Origin: a virus
Direction: 5' to 3' (one strand)
IMG/VR virus record: IMGVR_UViG_3300025941_000102
Span: 1-22,922 of that record
DNA length: 22,922 nt
Shown here: piece after piece, positions 1 to 4,886 of the stretch
How the letters are laid out: every line of letters begins with the position of its first letter
Position numbering within the stretch: the first letter of the stretch is position 1
Translations under genes and position numbers: made by a program
Notes under the pieces: model-generated
Databases searched by the model: none
Seen by the model: only the letters and a program-made list of their open reading frames with translations
Told to the model about the DNA's origin: nothing

Positions 1-512
1 AGGCGGCCTTGCCACCCGTTCGTGGTCCTGTTGTACTTGCTCAGGTCCACTCCGTTCGCAGCGCAGATCGCTTCGAACCGGGGGATGTCGAACCCGGCCT
101 TCGCGAGGCATAGGTTGTTGATCAGGATCGCCAGTTCGTCGCCGCAATGGGCGGGATGCCCCGCTTCGGCGTACCTTGCGCGGTACTCCGCCTTCACGAC
201 GGATTTTTCAGCCTCTTCCACATCTCCCTCGCCGCCATCTTCGTCAGCGTCTTCGTCCACTTCCACGCCAGCCTCTTCGCCGCCTTGCCCATCGTCGTTC
301 TCCTTCATCGTCTCGCCGGTCACTCGCTCGGCTTCCGCGTCCCATTCCTCGTTCCAGCGGTCGAACTCCTCCGTCCCCTCGGGGAACGGGCAGTCAGCCG
401 CCATGAAGCCCGCCGAATGGGCGAGCGCCCCGTTTTCGGACACGGGCAACGGCTCGTTCGACATCAGTTCCGCTGTTGCTGCTGTTATCTGCTTCTTGCT
501 ACGCTTAGCCAT
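1..512 (-). CDS. Hypothetical phage protein, acidic N-terminal half (partial)
   Basis: Runs off the left edge; about 170 codons are visible. The ATG at 512 is preceded by AGGAGA at the right spacing and by a consensus promoter. The protein starts MAKRSKKQ, has a strongly acidic stretch around residues 80-105 and then a more ordered region containing YRARYAEAG, CGDELAIL, ICAANGVDLS and NGWQGR. The last part resembles residues about 55-150 of the gene at 4109-4672 (shared order V-x-x-Y-[RK]-x-RY, LA, ANGV[DE], W-x-GR), so the two are probably distant paralogs. No function recognised. The opposite strand is also open here, but lacks a ribosome site. Confidence 0.8.
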   Translation of the reverse strand, partial: MAKRSKKQITAATAELMSNEPLPVSENGALAHSAGFMAADCPFPEGTEEFDRWNEEWDAEAERVTGETMKENDDGQGGEEAGVEVDEDADEDGGEGDVEEAEKSVVKAEYRARYAEAGHPAHCGDELAILINNLCLAKAGFDIPRFEAICAANGVDLSKYNRTTNGWQGR

Positions 513-559
513 CTTAGTCTCCTGTTGCGGTGCGTGCGGGGCCGCGCGACCGAGCTTGT

Positions 560-588
560 ATTGTAGCACGGCCGCGCGTTCCTGTCAA
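560..588 (-). promoter_or_regulatory. Sigma70-type promoter for the gene at 1-512
   Basis: On the minus strand TTGACA (583-588) and TACAAT (560-565) are separated by exactly 17 bp, and the -10 is preceded by TG-C, an extended -10. It lies about 50 bp upstream of the ATG at 512 and just after the stop of the gene at 607-849. It is the closest match to consensus on this strand. Confidence 0.8.
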
Positions 589-606
589 GTGGGTCTTCGC
601 CGTTCC

Positions 607-849
607 CTAGGCGAACTGGTGGGTTTCGTCGTCCTTGGTCACGGACTCTTCTACAATTACGTAGCTGTTCATTGATTCCGCGCCGGTTGTGATCTGCGTA
701 AGACCGTCGCTCTTCCTTGGCTTGCGATTCAGCGAACGGCCGTGGGCCTTCGCGTGCGCCTTCGCTGCGGATTCAGCCATTTCGTAGGTTTCGTGCGCAC
801 TTGCGCCGCACGGAAAGGCGAATTGGCCGAGGCGGATTAGAATGTACAT
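607..849 (-). CDS. Small hypothetical protein, 80 aa
   Basis: Not recognised. Eighty residues beginning MYILIRLGQFAFPCGASAHE; an Ala/Lys/His-rich helix-like middle (AESAAKAHAKAHGRS) and an acidic tail. The ATG at 849 is chosen because it directly follows the 20-bp leader also found before three other genes, whose AGAAAG is the only Shine-Dalgarno-like element. It is the first gene downstream of the promoter embedded in the inverted repeat at 896-937, and ends 19 bp before the -35 of the next promoter, so it may be a single-gene transcript or read through into 1-512. Role unknown, probably an early accessory protein. Confidence 0.65.
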   Translation of the reverse strand: MYILIRLGQFAFPCGASAHETYEMAESAAKAHAKAHGRSLNRKPRKSDGLTQITTGAESMNSYVIVEESVTKDDETHQFA

Positions 850-869
850 TTGCGTGCTTTCTGGTCATT
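850..869 (-). promoter_or_regulatory. Repeated translation leader, copy A
   Basis: Minus strand AATGACCAGAAAGCACGCAA immediately before the ATG at 849. Identical over 20 bp, and 23 bp counting the start codon, to the leader of the gene at 1441-1992. It contains a weak SD (AGAAAG) and an upstream ATG out of frame with the gene. Confidence 0.75.
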
Positions 870-895
870 CTGACCGGTTGTGGTCTTCGAATACG

Positions 896-937
896 GCAGC
901 GCCGCACCCCGGATCATAACACAGGGCGCGGCGCTGC
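896..937. promoter_or_regulatory. 10-bp perfect inverted repeat around a promoter
   Basis: GCAGCGCCGC (896-905) and its exact reverse complement (928-937) enclose 22 bp that contain the -10 box of the leftward promoter; the right arm overlaps its spacer and the -35. It could be an operator whose occupancy blocks the promoter, or an RNA hairpin ending the gene at 956-1120. The sequence does not decide between the two. Confidence 0.55.
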
Positions 938-941
938 GCAA
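913..941 (-). promoter_or_regulatory. Sigma70-type promoter for the gene at 607-849
   Basis: Minus strand TTGCGC (936-941), 17-bp spacer, TATGAT (913-918), with TG-T before the -10. It lies between the stop at 956 and the leader at 850-869, in the only sizeable gap of this group of genes. Confidence 0.6.
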
Positions 942-955
942 GTAGTCTTTCGGGT

Positions 956-1120
956 TTACCCTTGCGAAGAGAATTTCTCCTGTGTTGCCCGTGCGTCTTC
1001 TTCGGAGTCGAAGGGGCCAATCGCGTCGTAAGAATATTTCGGCTGGTCTGAATCGTAGTAAACGATGTACCAACCGGTTGTCTCTAGTTCGTCTGTCTTC
1101 ACGAATTCGATCTTTTCCAC
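956..1120 (-). CDS. Small hypothetical protein, 54 aa, GTG start
   Basis: Not recognised. The GTG at 1120 overlaps the TAG of the upstream gene by one base (TAGTG), and AAAGGA lies at a suitable distance within the upstream gene, so translation is probably coupled. The 54 residues include TTGWYIVYYDSD and a short acidic helix near the end. The pattern (one beta-rich strand pair, then an acidic helix) is typical of small single-domain phage accessory proteins, but no family is recognised. A longer frame on the same strand (837-1127) is arginine-rich and has no ribosome site; I prefer this one. Confidence 0.6.
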   Translation of the reverse strand: MEKIEFVKTDELETTGWYIVYYDSDQPKYSYDAIGPFDSEEDARATQEKFSSQG

Positions 1121-1428
1121 TATTCACGTCCTTTCCACGGGTTCATCAGGTCCGCCCCTGCCTTCACCTTTTCACGGGTGTCGGCCGGGTGGTATTCGTC
1201 GGGCTCGCCCTCAGCGAAAGGGTCGTGAGGCCATTGCTCGGTGGGAACGTACGGCCTCCATGCCGTTACGCCTTCGATGCTGTCGCACCTGCCGAACTCG
1301 TCCAAGGCCCATTCCACCTCGGTCTTGTCGAGGTTCATGTACTTGGCCAGTTCGCTGGTGCTCGTCCAGCTCTTCCGTATTACGACGCCTTGCGGCGTCC
1401 ATTCGACGGTCTTGATGAGGTTCGTCAT
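1120..1428 (-). CDS. Hypothetical protein, 102 aa, possible winged-helix fold
   Basis: The ATG at 1428 follows AAGGAG at ideal spacing, 12 bp after the stop of the gene at 1441-1992. Residues about 15-50 (GVVIRKSWTSTSELAKYMNLDKTEVEWALDE, given in parts: SELAKYMNLD, EVEWALDEF) have the look of a small helix-turn-helix, which would suit a regulator, but the match is only to the general pattern. The C-terminal half is acidic and proline-containing and ends NPWKGRE. It overlaps the next gene by one base and forms a transcription unit with its neighbours on both sides. Confidence 0.75.
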   Translation of the reverse strand: MTNLIKTVEWTPQGVVIRKSWTSTSELAKYMNLDKTEVEWALDEFGRCDSIEGVTAWRPYVPTEQWPHDPFAEGEPDEYHPADTREKVKAGADLMNPWKGRE

Positions 1429-1440
1429 GTTGTGTGCTCC

Positions 1441-1992
1441 TTAGCGCTTCATCAGTTCTTCGGCGGTGCAGAAAACGACACCGTAAGCGTCCTCACCGAA
1501 AGAGGAGCGAACCCACTTGGTGTCCATTTCCGGCTTTGGCCAGGTTTGGTATGTTGCGTTGGCGGCGAATTCCCTCTTCTCCGGGTGGCGCGGGTTCGTG
1601 CCCGCCGCGCAGAGGCGGAGGATTTTGTCTGTCTCATTCCACCACAGAATCTCCATGAACGGGTTGGCTGTCGTTTCGACGACCTCCTCTTTCGCCCATG
1701 CGAGGCCATCCTCAAAGGCTCGCGCTAGTTCGTTGCGTTCGTCGGCCGGGTCGCCGAATTCCAGGTCCTCTCCTTCCTTGTACGGCCTGTAGCTTTCAAT
1801 GGTCACTTCGGCGATGAATTCCTCCTTTATGAACTCCTCTCGGTGTTCCGGCGTGTTCCACTCTTCGGTGGCCATAACGTCGAAGAATCCGAACGTCTGA
1901 AGGTAGGCTTTGTCCGCCTCTTCGCGGCTGTTGGCGCTTATTACCATCGCGCCGCCTCGGCTGTCGTAATGTCCGTAAAGGTAGAGGGTCAT
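1441..1992 (-). CDS. Hypothetical acidic protein, 183 aa
   Basis: The largest complete gene of the leftward block; not recognised. It starts MTLYLYGHYDSRGGAMVISA; an N-terminal beta-strand/helix unit is followed by a strongly acidic middle (residues about 50-105, rich in Glu) and a Trp-containing C-terminal third ending EELMKR. No membrane segment or signal peptide. Start chosen at 1992, directly after copy B of the repeated leader and with no other SD. A possible upstream reading from the leader ATG (frame ending at 1796) is out of frame with it. It is followed 12 bp later by the gene at 1120-1428. Role unknown. Confidence 0.75.
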   Translation of the reverse strand: MTLYLYGHYDSRGGAMVISANSREEADKAYLQTFGFFDVMATEEWNTPEHREEFIKEEFIAEVTIESYRPYKEGEDLEFGDPADERNELARAFEDGLAWAKEEVVETTANPFMEILWWNETDKILRLCAAGTNPRHPEKREFAANATYQTWPKPEMDTKWVRSSFGEDAYGVVFCTAEELMKR

Positions 1993-2012
1993 TTGCGTGC
2001 TTTCTGGTCATT
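1993..2012 (-). promoter_or_regulatory. Repeated translation leader, copy B
   Basis: Same 20 bp as copy A, ending at the ATG at 1992. The upstream ATG inside it opens a long overlapping frame (down to 1796) in another register, so ribosomes starting there would miss the main gene. Confidence 0.75.
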
Positions 2013-2027
2013 TGTTGGGCTTGTGGT

Positions 2028-2051
2028 GCCGCCCCGCCGAAACGGGGCGGC
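2028..2051 (-). terminator. Perfect hairpin between 2060 gene and leader B
   Basis: GCCGCCCCG (2028-2036) and CGGGGCGGC (2043-2051), a 9-bp perfect stem with a 6-nt loop, lies 8 bp past the stop of the gene at 2060-2278. No U-run follows, so it may act as a processing or leader structure rather than a classical intrinsic terminator. Confidence 0.5.
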
Positions 2052-2059
2052 TGTTCTGG

Positions 2060-2278
2060 CTACTTCAGGTCTTCGGCGGGGGGCGTGTAACGCCCTGCCG
2101 CGATTTCGGCCTTTATGAAGGCTTGTCTCTCCTCCTCGGCTTGGATGTCTTCCTCCCATATTACCTCGATTTCGAGATAGGCGAAGATGTGGTCGATGAG
2201 TTCTACGCCTTCGTAGCCTCGCTCGATTCCGTCTTGCAGCGCTTCGTAGGCTTTCGCCTGGCTTCTTGTGTGTGTCAT
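2060..2278 (-). CDS. Small acidic hypothetical protein, 72 aa
   Basis: Not recognised. The ATG at 2278 overlaps the upstream stop (TAATG), and GGGAGG lies about 14 bp before it, so this start is preferred to an upstream one that would add six residues. The protein is predicted all-helical and acidic (SQAKAYEALQDGIERGYEG, then IFAYLEIEVIWEEDIQAEEE). No transmembrane segment. Translated together with the gene at 2278-2535, and followed by the hairpin at 2028-2051. Confidence 0.7.
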   Translation of the reverse strand: MTHTRSQAKAYEALQDGIERGYEGVELIDHIFAYLEIEVIWEEDIQAEEERQAFIKAEIAAGRYTPPAEDLK

Positions 2279-2535
2279 TACGCCACGTCCTCCCACTTCA
2301 TCGTCTTGTTGTTTACCATGTATTCGCCGTCCGCACCGAAAATGGCGAAGACCGTTCCGGGGCCTCCGCCGGGGAGAAGGTCCCCGTCTTCGCTGATGCG
2401 AACCTCGAGAATCTCCTGTCCTTCGATCGGTTCCAGCTTCTGGTCACTTCGGCTGACGTTCGCCAGCTTCTGGGCGAGCTTCGCGTTTCCGATGAACGGA
2501 AAAACGAAGTCGTTGTTGGTCTTACCTCTGCTCAT
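2278..2535 (-). CDS. Hypothetical protein, 85 aa, paralog of the 2605-2865 gene
   Basis: Function unknown. Aligns along its length with the next gene upstream: both have N-D-F-x-F near the start, a helix, then [IV]LE[VI]R, a Gly/Pro-rich turn, [AV-containing] FGA, a MV-x-N strand and a C-terminal W-[EV]-[DQ]-VA. The two have diverged strongly in between, so the duplication is old. It is a small beta-rich domain with no catalytic motif visible. The ATG at 2535 follows copy C of the repeated leader; its stop overlaps the start of the gene at 2060-2278. Confidence 0.75.
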   Translation of the reverse strand: MSRGKTNNDFVFPFIGNAKLAQKLANVSRSDQKLEPIEGQEILEVRISEDGDLLPGGGPGTVFAIFGADGEYMVNNKTMKWEDVA

Positions 2536-2555
2536 TTGCGACCTTTCTGGTCATT
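2536..2555 (-). promoter_or_regulatory. Repeated translation leader, copy C
   Basis: Differs from copies A and B at two adjacent bases only (GGTCGC instead of GCACGC). Its upstream ATG opens a 10-codon frame ending shortly after the real start. Confidence 0.7.
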
Positions 2556-2565
2556 TGTGACGGTT

Positions 2566-2583
2566 GGCCGCATTTGCGCGGCC
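2566..2583 (-). terminator. Hairpin between 2605 gene and leader C
   Basis: GGCCGC (2566-2571) pairs with GCGGCC (2578-2583) around a 6-nt loop, 21 bp after the stop of the gene at 2605-2865 and 10 bp before leader C. No U-run. Same placement as the hairpins before leaders A and B. Confidence 0.4.
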
Positions 2584-2604
2584 GTTCTGCTCGTTTGTGG
2601 CTGG

Positions 2605-2865
2605 TTACGCCACTTGCACCCATTCGCAGCCTCGGTTGCTTACCATCAGTTCGTGCGTGTCGCGGCCTTCGATAGCCCCGAAGACACCGAAAATGCCGGT
2701 CCCCTCCGCTGGTTCCATCATTCCGTCGATTAGGCGGATTTCTAGGACCGAGGCCACCGGAAGCGGCGCGCGAACGTTGCGAAGCCAGTATTCGTTGGCT
2801 TCCTTGAGGCCAAGCGTGGCGAGGTGGTGCGAATTAAAGATAAAGTCCTTGCTGTCGTTCGTCAT
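2605..2865 (-). CDS. Hypothetical protein, 86 aa, paralog of the 2278-2535 gene
   Basis: First gene of the leftward block. Starts MTNDSKDFIFNSHHLATLGL and ends CEWVQVA; the core VLEIRLIDG, FGVFGA and LMVSN matches the downstream paralog. Start at 2865 is after the repeated leader; because this copy of the leader is two bases longer, its upstream ATG is here in frame and would add MIRKHAQ. I prefer 2865 because the other three leaders force the downstream start. Function unknown; beta-rich, soluble. Confidence 0.7.
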   Translation of the reverse strand: MTNDSKDFIFNSHHLATLGLKEANEYWLRNVRAPLPVASVLEIRLIDGMMEPAEGTGIFGVFGAIEGRDTHELMVSNRGCEWVQVA

Positions 2866-2887
2866 TTGTGCGTGCTTTCTGATCATT
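2866..2887 (-). promoter_or_regulatory. Repeated translation leader, copy D
   Basis: Same element with one substitution (GATCAG for GACCAG) and two extra bases before the ATG at 2865. The internal ATG becomes in-frame with the gene, unlike copies A-C. Confidence 0.65.
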
Positions 2888-2930
2888 CGCGCCTTGGCGC
2901 TGTTCACGGCCCCGGCCGGGGCCGCGCCCC

Positions 2931-2959
2931 AGCAAAGCACGGCCGGGGCGCGCCCGCAA
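2931..2959 (-). promoter_or_regulatory. Weak promoter candidate for leftward block
   Basis: Minus strand TTGCGG (2954-2959), 17 bp, TG-C, TTTGCT (2931-2936). Only half of each hexamer matches consensus, but the spacing and the CCGTGC before the -10 match the strong promoter at 560-588. Lies between the leftward block and the rightward gene at 3053. Confidence 0.35.
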
Positions 2960-2998
2960 GGTATGCTTCGCGCTTGCGCGTTCGAAGGAGAAGGAGGC

Positions 2999-3027
2999 TT
3001 GACAAGGTACGCAGGGCGTGCTAAGAT
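2999..3027 (+). promoter_or_regulatory. Sigma70-type promoter for zinc-ribbon gene
   Basis: TTGACA (2999-3004), 17-bp spacer ending in TG-C, TAAGAT (3022-3027). The ATG at 3053 lies 26 bp further on, giving a very short leader with AGAGGAG. Confidence 0.8.
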
Positions 3028-3052
3028 AGGCAGCAGTCAGAGGAGCAGCGAA

Positions 3053-3259
3053 ATGATACGAATTCGAACAAGGGCACGCGTGAAGGCTGGCCGAAAAGAC
3101 GGAGCCGTGTGCGAATGTGGTTCCAAACAGCGAAGGTACGAAGTGACGGACGAGTTCGATAATTGGAGGATGTTCGCGTGCGATGAATGCTACGAAGACA
3201 GGGTGGCGAAACTGCACATAAGATCACCGAATAGAGGCAGGCCACAGGAGGAAGCATAA
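3053..3259 (+). CDS. Small zinc-ribbon-like protein, 68 aa
   Basis: Start at the ATG at 3053, after AGAGGAG and 26 bp past a near-consensus promoter; longer in-frame extensions run through that promoter. The N-terminus is very basic (MIRIRTRARVKAGRKDG), followed by C-x-C-G (CECGS) and, about 25 residues later, C-x-x-C (CDEC), a spacing compatible with one zinc ion held by four cysteines. The basic tail and zinc site would suit nucleic-acid or RNA-polymerase binding, but this is inference from composition. It is the only confident rightward gene in the left block and stands alone. Confidence 0.75.
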   Translation: MIRIRTRARVKAGRKDGAVCECGSKQRRYEVTDEFDNWRMFACDECYEDRVAKLHIRSPNRGRPQEEA

Positions 3260-3260
3260 G

Positions 3261-3452
3261 GTGATAGTAAGTGGCATAGGCGCACGAGGATCAGCGAAGA
3301 GACCGGCTGGTTTCTATACGCTATGCGCTTTAGTACATCTCTATCTTCTTAGTACGTTTTTTCCTTTTACCAGCCGAGCCGCGCGCCCGAGGAGAAAGAC
3401 AATAGACGCTTGTGACATTTCCCGGCGGCCGCGCGGCGGCGGAGGACTTTGA
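3261..3452 (+). CDS. Doubtful small protein, one hydrophobic segment, 63 aa
   Basis: GTG at 3261, one base after the zinc-ribbon stop, with AGGAGG at 9 bp spacing, which is the main argument for it. Residues about 18-38 (FYTLCALVHLYLLSTFFPFT) could cross the membrane; the rest is Arg/Gly-rich and ends RPRGGGGL, more like translated GC-rich non-coding DNA. The underlying DNA contains a long-range inverted repeat (CGGCTGGT at about 3303 and ACCAGCCG at about 3369) that could belong to an RNA structure instead. Could be real or chance. Confidence 0.3.
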   Translation: MIVSGIGARGSAKRPAGFYTLCALVHLYLLSTFFPFTSRAARPRRKTIDACDISRRPRGGGGL

Positions 3453-3476
3453 CGGCGCGCCGTAAAGGCGTATAGG
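3449..3476 (+). promoter_or_regulatory. Promoter candidate reading into gene-free region
   Basis: TTGACG (3449-3454), 16-bp spacer, TATAGG (3471-3476). No gene with a ribosome site follows; the next 360 bp hold repeats and hairpins. Confidence 0.5.
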
Positions 3477-3481
3477 CAGCT

Positions 3482-3841
3482 GAGGGATGGACAGGCGTAC
3501 TAATCATTTCGCACCGGTTTGTGCCCGCCTTTCGGCGGTGCGAAGCTTGTCGCTCAGCTTACGTAGTTCGCGGCCCGGTTTGCGGCCTTTTTCGCTGGGT
3601 GCGAAGCTCTTCGCTTGCGAAACGTTTCTGCAACGCAACGGTTTGCGACCTTTTCTGAAGCATATAGAAGCGCTTCGCAAGCGAAGCATTTCGCCCCGCG
3701 CGCGCCGAAACACTTCGCAATGGAAAAGTTTCTTTGTCGTTAAGGTATAGTTCCACCCCCCAGCCAGCTTTCGCCGACTAGAGACGTTTCGTCTTATTCC
3801 GGGCGGGGTGGGGCGCTGGCGAACCAGCGCCCCGTTTCGCT
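3482..3841 (+). ncRNA. Candidate structured non-coding RNA or repeat region
   Basis: About 360 bp with no convincing gene, placed behind the promoter candidate at 3449-3476. Three diverged copies of a unit beginning CGGTTTG start at 3515, 3576 and 3639, about 62 bp apart; the first two share a later GGTGCGAAGCT. Short perfect hairpins follow: GCTTCGC-AA-GCGAAGC (3672-3687), AGACG-TTT-CGTCT (3782-3794), and the strong one at 3810-3833. Open frames on both strands (3487-3750 forward; 3504-3756 reverse) are low-complexity Arg/Lys/Ser and lack good ribosome sites. A regulatory RNA is a possibility, a decayed repeat region another. Confidence 0.35.
3810..3833. terminator. 10-bp perfect hairpin, possible bidirectional terminator
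   Basis: GGGGCGCTGG (3810-3819), loop CGAA, CCAGCGCCCC (3824-3833). It sits 8 bp beyond the stop of the leftward gene at 3842-4054 and at the end of the gene-free region. Neither side has a clear U-run (GTTTCGCT on the right side), so termination strength is uncertain. Confidence 0.55.
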
Positions 3842-4054
3842 CTACTCGAAGTCGATTCCGATCTGCGAGAAGTACGCGACGCGCTTCCCGTCTTCGATCA
3901 CTTCGAATCCGTCGCGAAGATCGCGCTCCTTCGAGTTAGGAAAGCGCTCGCAGACTTCGTTGTACGCCTCGCAGAAGCGATCGAAGTAGTTCTTGCGAGT
4001 TTCGCCTGCGCAACGCGACACGAAGTAGTTGCAGCTAGAAAGGATGGAAAGCAT
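3842..4054 (-). CDS. Small hypothetical protein, 70 aa
   Basis: Not recognised. The ATG at 4054 has AAGGAGA at ideal distance. Sequence begins MLSILSSCNYFVSRCAGETR, then a helical, mixed-charge region (FDRFCEAYNEVCERFPNS) and ends with GKRVAYFSQIGIDFE. Four cysteines, but not in zinc-finger spacing. The short hydrophobic start is too weak for a signal peptide. Last gene of the leftward unit that begins at 4672, separated from it by the hairpin at 4080-4101 and followed by the one at 3810-3833. Confidence 0.7.
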   Translation of the reverse strand: MLSILSSCNYFVSRCAGETRKNYFDRFCEAYNEVCERFPNSKERDLRDGFEVIEDGKRVAYFSQIGIDFE

Positions 4055-4079
4055 AAACGTTTCTCCTTGTTGGGTAGGT

Positions 4080-4101
4080 GGGGCGCGCTTGCGCGCGCCC
4101 C
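4080..4101 (-). terminator. 9-bp hairpin with GCAA tetraloop
   Basis: On the minus strand GGGGCGCGC, loop GCAA (a GNRA tetraloop), GCGCGCCCC, 7 bp after the stop of the gene at 4109-4672 and before the SD of the next gene. Without a U-run it is more likely an RNA stabiliser or partial attenuator. Confidence 0.5.
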
Positions 4102-4108
4102 GTCTTCG

Positions 4109-4672
4109 CTAGCGGAGGATCTTGGCGACCCATTCCGCCGGGGCTTCGAGGGTCTCGCCATCCGCGAGGAGCATCACCCCCGCTTCGGCCACCACCGTCC
4201 GGAGGGCAAGCCCGCCGCTCATCCGGTAGCGCCCCTCCCAGCCCTTGCTCTGCGAGGGCCAGCGGCTCTCGCTCGGCTGGAATTCGCCGGCCTCGGAGAG
4301 GACGGTCGGCTCCTCCACGCCGTTCGCGATGAGGATCGCGGCGAAGGACGGGACGTGGATCTTGGACTGCTTGTCCAGCACCTCGCCCGCGAGCGTCGTC
4401 GCCATCCAGTCGTTGTTGGTGCGCTTCTGCCACTTCTGGCGGAGGCCCATCGCGCGTGCGCGATCGCGGTAGCGCAACTTGTACTTGCGCTGCACCTTCG
4501 AGTTGCCGAGCGCGATCTGCTCGTCGATCTCGGCGTCGTCCGCCGCCTCGGCGAGGAGTGCAGCCGCCTCGGCCACGCTATCCTCGATTGTGACAACCGG
4601 GGCGGGTGCCTCGATCGCCGGGGTTGCGGCTTCGACGGTCTCAACCGTCGCGTGTGCGTGCTTCTTGGCCAT
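4109..4672 (-). CDS. Hypothetical phage protein, 187 aa
   Basis: Start at the ATG at 4672, after AGGAGA; longer in-frame extensions run through the promoter and repeats and are not used. The N-terminal ~50 residues are Ala/Glu/Val-rich and low in complexity. The rest is a mixed, ordered domain: VQRKYKLRYRDRARAMG, NNDWMATTLAGEVLD, FAAILIANGVEEP, and WEGRYRMSGG near residue 150. The same order appears in the partial gene at 1-512, so both probably belong to one family with a conserved C-terminal domain. Function unknown; the basic stretch KYKLRYRDRAR could contact nucleic acid. First gene of its leftward transcript, behind the promoter at 4760-4788. Confidence 0.8.
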   Translation of the reverse strand: MAKKHAHATVETVEAATPAIEAPAPVVTIEDSVAEAAALLAEAADDAEIDEQIALGNSKVQRKYKLRYRDRARAMGLRQKWQKRTNNDWMATTLAGEVLDKQSKIHVPSFAAILIANGVEEPTVLSEAGEFQPSESRWPSQSKGWEGRYRMSGGLALRTVVAEAGVMLLADGETLEAPAEWVAKILR

Positions 4673-4759
4673 TTCTGGTCTCCTTTGCGGGGGGTTTGCA
4701 ATCCCCGCGTGTCCCGCCCCGGCCTCGCCGTGGGCGGTGTCGGCCTCGCCGACGTTCGC

Positions 4760-4788
4760 ATCATACCACGCCGCGCGGCCCCGGTCTA
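4760..4788 (-). promoter_or_regulatory. Extended -10 promoter for 4109-4672
   Basis: Minus strand TAGACC (4783-4788), 17 bp, TATGAT (4760-4765) preceded by TG-G. The palindromic tandem repeats at 4814-4883 begin 26 bp upstream of the -35, a normal place for operator or activator sites. Confidence 0.6.
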
Positions 4789-4813
4789 TGTGACAAGCTG
4801 TCGCATATCCGCA

Positions 4814-4883
4814 CAACCCGCGGTTGCACGAGACGCACCAACCCGCGGTTGCACGAGACGCACCAACCCGCGGTTGCACGAGA
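4814..4883. repeat. Three 25-bp tandem repeats with palindromic cores
   Basis: Three copies (starting 4815, 4840 and 4865; the last is cut short at 19 bp) are identical over their shared length. Each carries the 13-bp palindrome CAACC-CGC-GGTTG (4814-4826, 4839-4851, 4864-4876) followed by CACGAGA. They lie between the two divergent transcription units. Candidates are operators, replication iterons or a packaging recognition site; the sequence alone does not choose. Not a CRISPR, because repeats are directly adjacent with no spacers. Confidence 0.85.
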
Positions 4884-4886
4884 AAA

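Noticed and set aside
22-675. Long rightward open frames near the left edge (22-675, 147-566)
   Set aside because: They are antisense to the leftward gene at 1-512, run through its promoter and lack ribosome sites; composition is low-complexity Ser/Pro or hydrophobic mixtures.
837-1127. Leftward 96-residue frame
   Set aside because: Arg-rich, no SD, and overlaps the promoter at 913-941; the GTG gene at 956-1120 in another frame is coupled to its upstream neighbour.
982-2733. Rightward open frames 982-1728, 1997-2560 and 2266-2733
   Set aside because: Antisense to leftward genes that have ribosome sites or conserved leaders and coupled stops. High GC keeps the opposite strand open.
3487-3756. 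Frames on both strands in the repeat region (3487-3750 forward, 3504-3713 and 3559-3756 reverse)
   Set aside because: No usable ribosome site, low-complexity basic sequences that follow the nucleotide repeats; treated as non-coding.
4814-4883. Tandem repeats as a CRISPR array
   Set aside because: Units are directly adjacent with no unique spacers and only three copies.
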